Assembly: GCF_000204055.1 (NCBI RefSeq)
Contig: NW_006768768.1
Location: forward strand, 2,613,882 to 2,677,881
Source: Melampsora larici-populina 98AG31
Taxonomy: Eukaryota > Basidiomycota > Pucciniomycetes > Pucciniales > Melampsoraceae
Direction of reading: 5' to 3'
Length of the DNA: 64,000 nt
Positions within the stretch are counted from its first letter, which is position 1. Each line of letters opens with the position of its first letter. The position numbers were made by a program, and so were the translations under genes. The notes beneath the pieces were generated by a model, which searched no databases, was not told the DNA's origin, and saw nothing but the letters and a program-made list of their open reading frames with translations. Shown piece by piece: positions 58,110 through 64,000 of this stretch.

Positions 58110-59080
58110 TGGCAAGGTTTTGAAGTTTTAAATTTTGTTACCAGTACCATTGAAGCATATTTTATATCACCAACACATGGTGCTTTGGTCATATTCACAC
58201 ACCTCAAAATAGACAACACCAAGGTTTCAAATTGGACAAGGCAAATGCGCGTACTTCCAACACCGCGGCAATGAGGCACTTAAACCTCATCCGCTAATTG
58301 TCGTGTGAAATCTGTGCCATGGATTTGACACTCAATTATTAGTGCACAAACCCATAATTGCAATACGCAAACATTGCACATAAACACTACCAATAGAAGG
58401 TGAGCACAAGTAAAAACACAAATGAAAGAAAAGCTCTGGAGCCAACACCTGAGGTGTCCCGCTTTGATCTGCTTCTTGGCGGGTTTTTTTGTAGAGGGGA
58501 GGTATACCGCTACAGACAATCATTGCTCTCGATCCGCTTTTGGAAAACACCCGCTACATGCTTGATGAAGCGCGGCGCACATTGGAGGCGCTCTCGCTCT
58601 GCTTCATCATTTTTCTGGGCAAGGGGGCGGCACGAGGCAAGGCTTTATTCACATTTTTTTTTCAAATATTAACACCACAAGAAAAGTCTATGTACAATAT
58701 CATAGAACAAAAACAGATCAAGTATCATATGTAAATTAGATATAGAAGAGTGACGAGAAATATAAATAAACAAAAAAAGTCAGATTAGGAAATCAAAGAG
58801 TGACGAGATAAAATAGTAGAAAAGACAAAGTAAGCAGACCAACAAACAGCAAAAGAAAAGAAAAAAAGAAAGATAAGGTACTAAGATAAAGTATTAAAGA
58901 GTGACTGGATAAAGTAAAAGACAAGTAGAATAGAATGATAAAAAAAGATAAAATGGGAATACAATGATCAGATTATTCAATGACAATTGGAGATTTTTTT
59001 GTTTGTGCGTGTTTTTCGAATGACTCCAGATAAGCAAGACAGTCTGAGAACTTGTCATTGGTCGTGATTCCTGATCTCAA
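58110..59080. other. Non-coding stretch
   Basis: Moderately GC-rich between 58440 and 58650 and A-rich after. No gene is supported. Confidence 0.4.
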
Positions 59081-62000
59081 CTATTCCCTACATCCAACAG
59101 CCTTCGAGATGGTCTTTGGCTTTAACAAGCCACATCCAGGAACGGCAATGTCGGCCGCCGAAGAGAAGGTGCGTTCCTGTGCGCAGGTAGTACCAGAAAT
59201 GGAGAGGTAGTCGCGGGCAAGTGAAGCAAGTACCTCGAAGTTAGACGCATTTTCCTGTCCCAAACAAAGAAAAATGAATGAGTTCATGTTTCAAATCAAG
59301 ATGATTGGAAATGAGAGAGACATACCTTCCACCAAAGTAATTCTGGTTGTCCAGGGACAATCAGATTATTACCCTGAAGATAGAATTCAAGTTCGCTTGA
59401 CCGGACGGATTCTGAAGTTTGCAATGTGGCAGATGAGGTGAACATGTTGAAGTGATTGATGAGGACATTTGAACTGGAAGAGGGCATTGGAGGTGGGGTA
59501 GAGGCTGGGGTGACTGGCCAACTCTCCAAAGTTGATTCAAAAGTTTTTTCAATAAGGCACTTGGCATGTCCAGCATAGTCGGCGTAGTTCATCTTGAAGA
59601 ATTTAAGGTGGTATTTGGGGTTGAGAACGGTAGCCACGATTATCAGGTCTGAAGACAAAGCTTCATCCTGGTAGACTGTGAGCTGACTTAACATGACTTG
59701 GATCATGCGGACAAGACTAGGGAAGGAAGTTGTGGTGGATGTGTTGTTCATGGATTGATGACTGGGAGGTACTCGGCTAGCATCATTGAACCTGCGATAG
59801 TGTTACCTTCCATTCGTTTGGTTGAAATACAAAAAACCTGGAAAAAAAGATGTCAAAAAGGACCAAACTATGAAAAAAACATACAAAAATGATGACTTAC
59901 CTCTAAGACCTTGCATAAAGATTCCACCGCATCCCATTTGTCCATTGACATCATGATACCACCGTAGTATCTGGTTTTACGGTCAGCGATGAGGATTGAA
60001 TCAACCACCTAGAATAAAAAGGATAGGTTGGTCAAAACATTCATTGACAACTAGATGATTAACAAAACTTATGCCTTGAGCCGCCACAAGCGCAGAATAC
60101 ATTGCAAGATCAATGTTCCATCTGACCCCCCAACCAGCAATTGGTGCGGGTCCATGGTAGTTCATCTGCTTTGCACGTGCTTTGAACTCCCCTTGCCGGG
60201 CGTTGCTACAGGTAAGTAATGCGTTGAATTCCTTCAACTTTGAAAGAATTAATGTCAGCTGCAGCATAATCAAGATAAAAAGATAAAGATGAAAAAGCAC
60301 AGAAGGGTCAAGGAACTTACCTTCATTGCACCCTTTCTTCATAAGTTGGATATTCATCGGTATCTTCATCATCATCAGTCAATCTTCTGGTGCTACGTTG
60401 TGATTCAAGGAAGTCTTCATCGTCGTCAGATTTGTCATAGTTGATTGCATCCTTGGTCAAGTCGTCGTTGAGAGTCACAATGGGGATGGGGATAGAAGTA
60501 TTAGGAGGGGTAGTTGGCTTGACGTGTCCAACTGCGAGTCCAAGGACCTTTAAACCTTTCTTGACAACCAAACCTAGCTTGTGAGTGTAGCACCGGACGT
60601 GATTCCGCGCCAAGTCCCATTCAACGGGATCATCACACTCGGAGAACATAACCTCCATTTCCCGTGCCATTGTATTGTTTGACAAACCAGAATCTGTTGC
60701 CTGACCAATCATGTGTCAGACAGAATCATAAATTGAAAAATGTTAGTTTTTAAGTCAGGCTACACTACAAGGAACAAGAGAACAAAAAGGAAAGATAGAA
60801 ATACTTATTTTTTTATGAAGGCCATGTTTGATCAGGAAGCGTGCCACTGGTTGCACCAAGAGATAGCCAAATTTGTTCCATGAAACAAGTTTCAATGTAA
60901 GGTGAACTGATTTATACTTCCAGTCTTGGTCAATCAAGTTGGCTGAAACTCCTATGAATGTGTATCAATTACCTTTTGTAGTCCATACGTCATGTTGAAT
61001 GGAGAACTTTGAGGTGTTTTCCTATTAGAAACAACCCATGTTAGATCAAAGAGATGGGAAAGGATTTGAGATTTGAATCAAAAGAGACAATTTACTTACT
61101 GAGACTAAAGCAATTTCTGCTGAGCTCAAGCTATTATACAACTCCTTCACAACACCAGCTGCCCAGGTGGGGGTTCTTAATGCAGCACGACAATTGGCAA
61201 GCTTAAAAGCTGCGCGTAGAGGCAGATCATAGAATCGATTAAAAGGGAGGGCATGTTTCATGACCCACATCACCAGGACGGTGTTGCACAGATCCACACT
61301 AAATGTGGCCTGTGACAGGAAGGAGTCCAGAGTAGGTTGACCGGCAAGCTCATTTGAAGCGGTGGCGTTGGATGCTTGCTCTTGAACCCAGGTGGGAGGT
61401 AGGTCCAAGCCAGCGTTGATGGCCGAAGATTGTCAAGGGCAGCAAGAACGCCCCTTCGCGCCATCACAGTGAGCGTAGAGATTATAGTAAGTGCAAAGAC
61501 CACGTATGAACGTGCCTGCGCACCACCAACACACAAAAGAACACGGATAATTTCCAGTCTAGAGTTTGAAAAGAGAAGGTGGAGAAAGAAAAGAAACAAC
61601 TTGAATGATAGTCAAACTCAGATGTTGATGAGTTGAAGAAGTCACTTACCTCGCCTGTAATGTGGGTTGGCGGATGGTAGTACTTAAGCAATTGAGAACC
61701 CCGTCCGTTTTGCGCACGACAAACACATGGAGTTTCAACCACTTTGATCTCAGAGGAATCCTGGTTGATTTCAATACAAGCTGGTATTCCAGTCTAAGAG
61801 GTATGGAAGGAAGATTGAATGAGTCAGTTGCAAACTTTCAAGGATAGAAATGTAAAAGCCAATCAGGAAATTAGAACATACTGGTATGCCTACTGCCTTC
61901 TTGGGCTTCTTGGCTGGCCCTCGCGGTAGGCCTGCCGAGGCACCAGAGCCTCTTGGGCATCCCTTTGAATGAGATCACTTTGGTTTTGCAGACTTCTTGT

Positions 62001-62277
62001 TCTTTTTTGGTAACATTGCTAAGAAAGAATTGGCTTGAGTAATCTCTACAATGGATTCAAAATCAGAGTCGTTGCAGGTGGGTTCGGAACCATCAAAAGA
62101 ACTATTGAGATTGATGGTGGGTAAGTCACTATTGCTATTATCAATCAAAGGACGTTGAACGGAGAGTCTTGAATCAGGGGACTGGATCACAAAGCCAGGT
62201 TTAGGAGCAGGAGGACTACGGGGGCGAAGAACAGGACCAGACAATGGAGGAGCAAGTTTTGAATTCAAGGGAGCCAT
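59081..62277 (-). pseudogene. hAT-family transposase gene with two in-frame TGA codons
   Basis: A multi-exon gene. Exon 1 is 62277-61882, exon 2 61793-61650, further exons about 61510-61080, 60712-60340, 60240-60070, 59800-59310 and 59280-59081. Recognised parts: a Pro/Ser-rich start (MAPLNSKLAPPLSGP), a Cys/His segment (FIRGLCTYYNLYAHCDGAKG), KHALPFNRFYDLP, the hAT core DSGLSNNTMAREM with NHVRCYTHKLGLVVKKG, an acidic insert (about 60345-60420), LIIVATVLNPKYHLKFF and the C-terminal dimerisation region ARDYLSISGTTCAQERTFSS. In-frame TGA codons occur at 61977-61975 and 61435-61433. The rest appears intact, so the gene died recently. No terminal repeats were identified. Confidence 0.75.
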
Positions 62278-62800
62278 AGTTTTGATACTAATCTTTTCAA
62301 TAATTGGGATTGAAAACAGAAAAGGATGATAGTGTGGTTTACAAGACTTCGAACTATTAGATTTATATAATTATATATGAGTACATTGTTATAAAAAGTG
62401 CTACAGAGGATGAAACAAAAGTAGAAGCTCACTTTATATAGAATTGAAGAAAGTTGTAAGCACCCTCAATCGGCTCTGATACAATCAATCAAGTCAAAGT
62501 GGAGGGAAAGAGGGTGCTGACGTGAGTTTAGATTTCAACTCAAAGTAAGATGGAAGAAAGGGCGTACCAAATAGTCCTGTTGGGATATCAAGAGCATTGG
62601 TTTGGTGAAGATTTGGCCAGAGATCGTATGTGATAATGCACATATTAGAATGTTGTTTGGCAGGTTTTGAAGGGGCTCTTGGCAATGGTTGAGATATACG
62701 GTGATCGGGCTGTGGAAAGGGGTTGTATGGGATAGATGAGATGTTGAAAGGTGGTCTGATATTGGTACCCATCTCGACATCTGTCCATCTGGAATGACCC
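62278..62800. other. Upstream flank of the hAT gene
   Basis: AT-rich sequence; short frames only, no supported gene. Confidence 0.35.
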
Positions 62801-63015
62801 TCTGCAAACCGCTCTGAGAGGAGGCTGCGGGGCGCAGATTTGACCCGCCGCACTAATTTCCCCATCCGCTCGAAAAAAAATCCACAAGGCAGAGCAGTGG
62901 CAGGTCATCCGGGGGCTGAGCCCCCAAACCTCTGTAGCGGCCGCAGGGCGGACCGCTCCGCACCCGCTTTTTGCAGCGGGTCGCTTCAACTGTTGCTGGA
63001 GCAGGGAAATACAAA
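62800..63015. repeat. GC-rich insert with several hairpins
   Basis: This segment is far richer in GC than its flanks. It contains perfect hairpins GGGGGCTGAGCCCCC (62908-62922) and CCCGCTTTTTGCAGCGGG (62963-62980), and a third inverted pair around AGCGGCCGC. It looks like an inserted structured element, but I could not define its ends. Confidence 0.45.
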
Positions 63016-64000
63016 CGTATGATGAACAAAATTTGAATGTGGAAAATCTTTACCCTGAATGTGACCGGTGTGGGAATCAAAACACGTCTACCTTTCATAT
63101 TTTATAGACACATCATTGTCTCTTAAAAGAGACTCAAGCTTTGGTTTTATTCTTGTATTTTTAGAGATAATTTTTTTTCAATTTTCTTTAGACAATTTTT
63201 GTATACACAAATCAATTGGATTCAAGTTAGGATTCAAATGAGTCATCATTTATTTAATTCAATTTAGGACTTAAAATCAGAAGACAGTATTATATAAAAT
63301 AGAAGAATTATACACAAACAATCAAAGCAAAGTTACTTTAACATACAAATCAAGAATAATCAACCTCATTGGTCTAGTTTGCAAATCACCAAGAAATAAA
63401 GAAATAAAGATATCATTAATGAGAAACTCAAATCAAGATTGAAATCAGAAGGAAGCTTTAGTTAGTAGAAGAAGAACCAGAAGAAAAGAGAGAGAGGACT
63501 CACTTGAAATCATCAAAGGAATCAATCAGTGATGGGACTTCAAAATAGAATTTAAGGAGCCTGTGAACAATCTAGAAAAATCTTGAACAGTGCCAAGGGA
63601 TCAATGCAATTCAATAGTTGAAAAGAAAGAAGAGTAATTAGTATCATATAGGGTGGGAAGGATATAAGAAGTGGAAAGCAATTTAGCTTAAAATGAAACA
63701 ATCAAAGGAAAAGAATCAAAATTGAAATTGAAAAGCAGTTGAATGGAAGGAGTTAGAGTGCAGTTAGCTAGCATGAGAAAGGAGAATGAATTAAATTAAA
63801 GAAGATAGAAAAAAAGAAAGGGCATACCTTGATTCAATCAAAGACAGTCGAGTGTGAAAGGAGCTCAAAATCAAAAGAAAGTAGATGAGAAAGAGTGGAT
63901 TAGACTGGGGAAGGAGGGAGCAATACCCTAAATAGATAGGAAGAAAGAAAGAGATGATGTCAGCAGATGGAAAAGGATGAGAAAAGAAAAAGAAACGAAT
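63016..64000. other. AG-rich right end of the window
   Basis: No conserved coding block seen. From about 63420 the + strand is strongly purine-biased (AAAGAAAGAG-type tracts). Confidence 0.4.

Noticed and set aside
1..64000. CRISPR arrays, rRNA and tRNA genes
   Set aside because: No regularly spaced repeats and no rRNA or tRNA sequence recognised by eye; a eukaryotic window would not be expected to hold CRISPR arrays. tRNAs could be missed without a covariance search.

Overview
The window looks like AT-rich nuclear DNA of a basidiomycete fungus, most likely a rust (Pucciniales). Genes carry many short GT-AG introns of about 60-100 nt. Two predicted secreted proteins of unknown function are built entirely on phase-1 introns, and about half of the sequence is transposable elements or their relics. 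The genus cannot be fixed from sequence alone. All exon joins below were worked out by hand from reading frame, splice consensus and known family motifs.

Layout: 1-165 holds the 3' end of a PP2C phosphatase gene. 791-4899 (+) is a nine-exon sulfite reductase hemoprotein subunit gene (MET5/ECM17 type) with a 15-nt microexon and a Gcn4-type site plus TATA box in its promoter. 5896-12023 is a young Ty3/gypsy chromovirus (minus strand) with two identical 206-bp LTRs and a likely -1 frameshift signal between gag and pol. 12581-15793 (-) is a nine-exon gene for an 874-aa predicted secreted protein of unknown family; its promoter region lies in a diverged tandem duplication. 17687-19493 (-) is an ARP9-like actin-related protein gene and 19905-20260 (+) is the RNA polymerase subunit gene RPB12; they share a 0.4-kb divergent promoter. 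21328-22514 (-) is a second predicted secreted protein.

From about 23.4 kb on, the window is mostly mobile DNA: a pair of identical inverted 231-bp MITEs, CENP-B-like and Helitron-helicase relics, a decayed chromovirus, a COX15 pseudogene hit by a hAT-type MITE, and a 1.4-kb dispersed repeat (two copies). A nearly intact Helitron lies at about 33.7-41.6 kb. Its Rep-helicase gene is flanked on both sides by small multi-exon genes that share an intron-bounded C-terminal block and look like related (possibly OB-fold) companion proteins. This is the strongest candidate for a little-described system here.

From 41.7 to 58.1 kb lie three members of a small coiled-coil protein family (one frameshifted), a CACTA-type foldback element sitting in a decayed gene, an NAA40-like acetyltransferase fragment and a third, rearranged MITE copy. 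59.1-62.3 kb (-) is a multi-exon hAT transposase gene with two in-frame TGA codons. The right end is AG-rich DNA with no supported gene.
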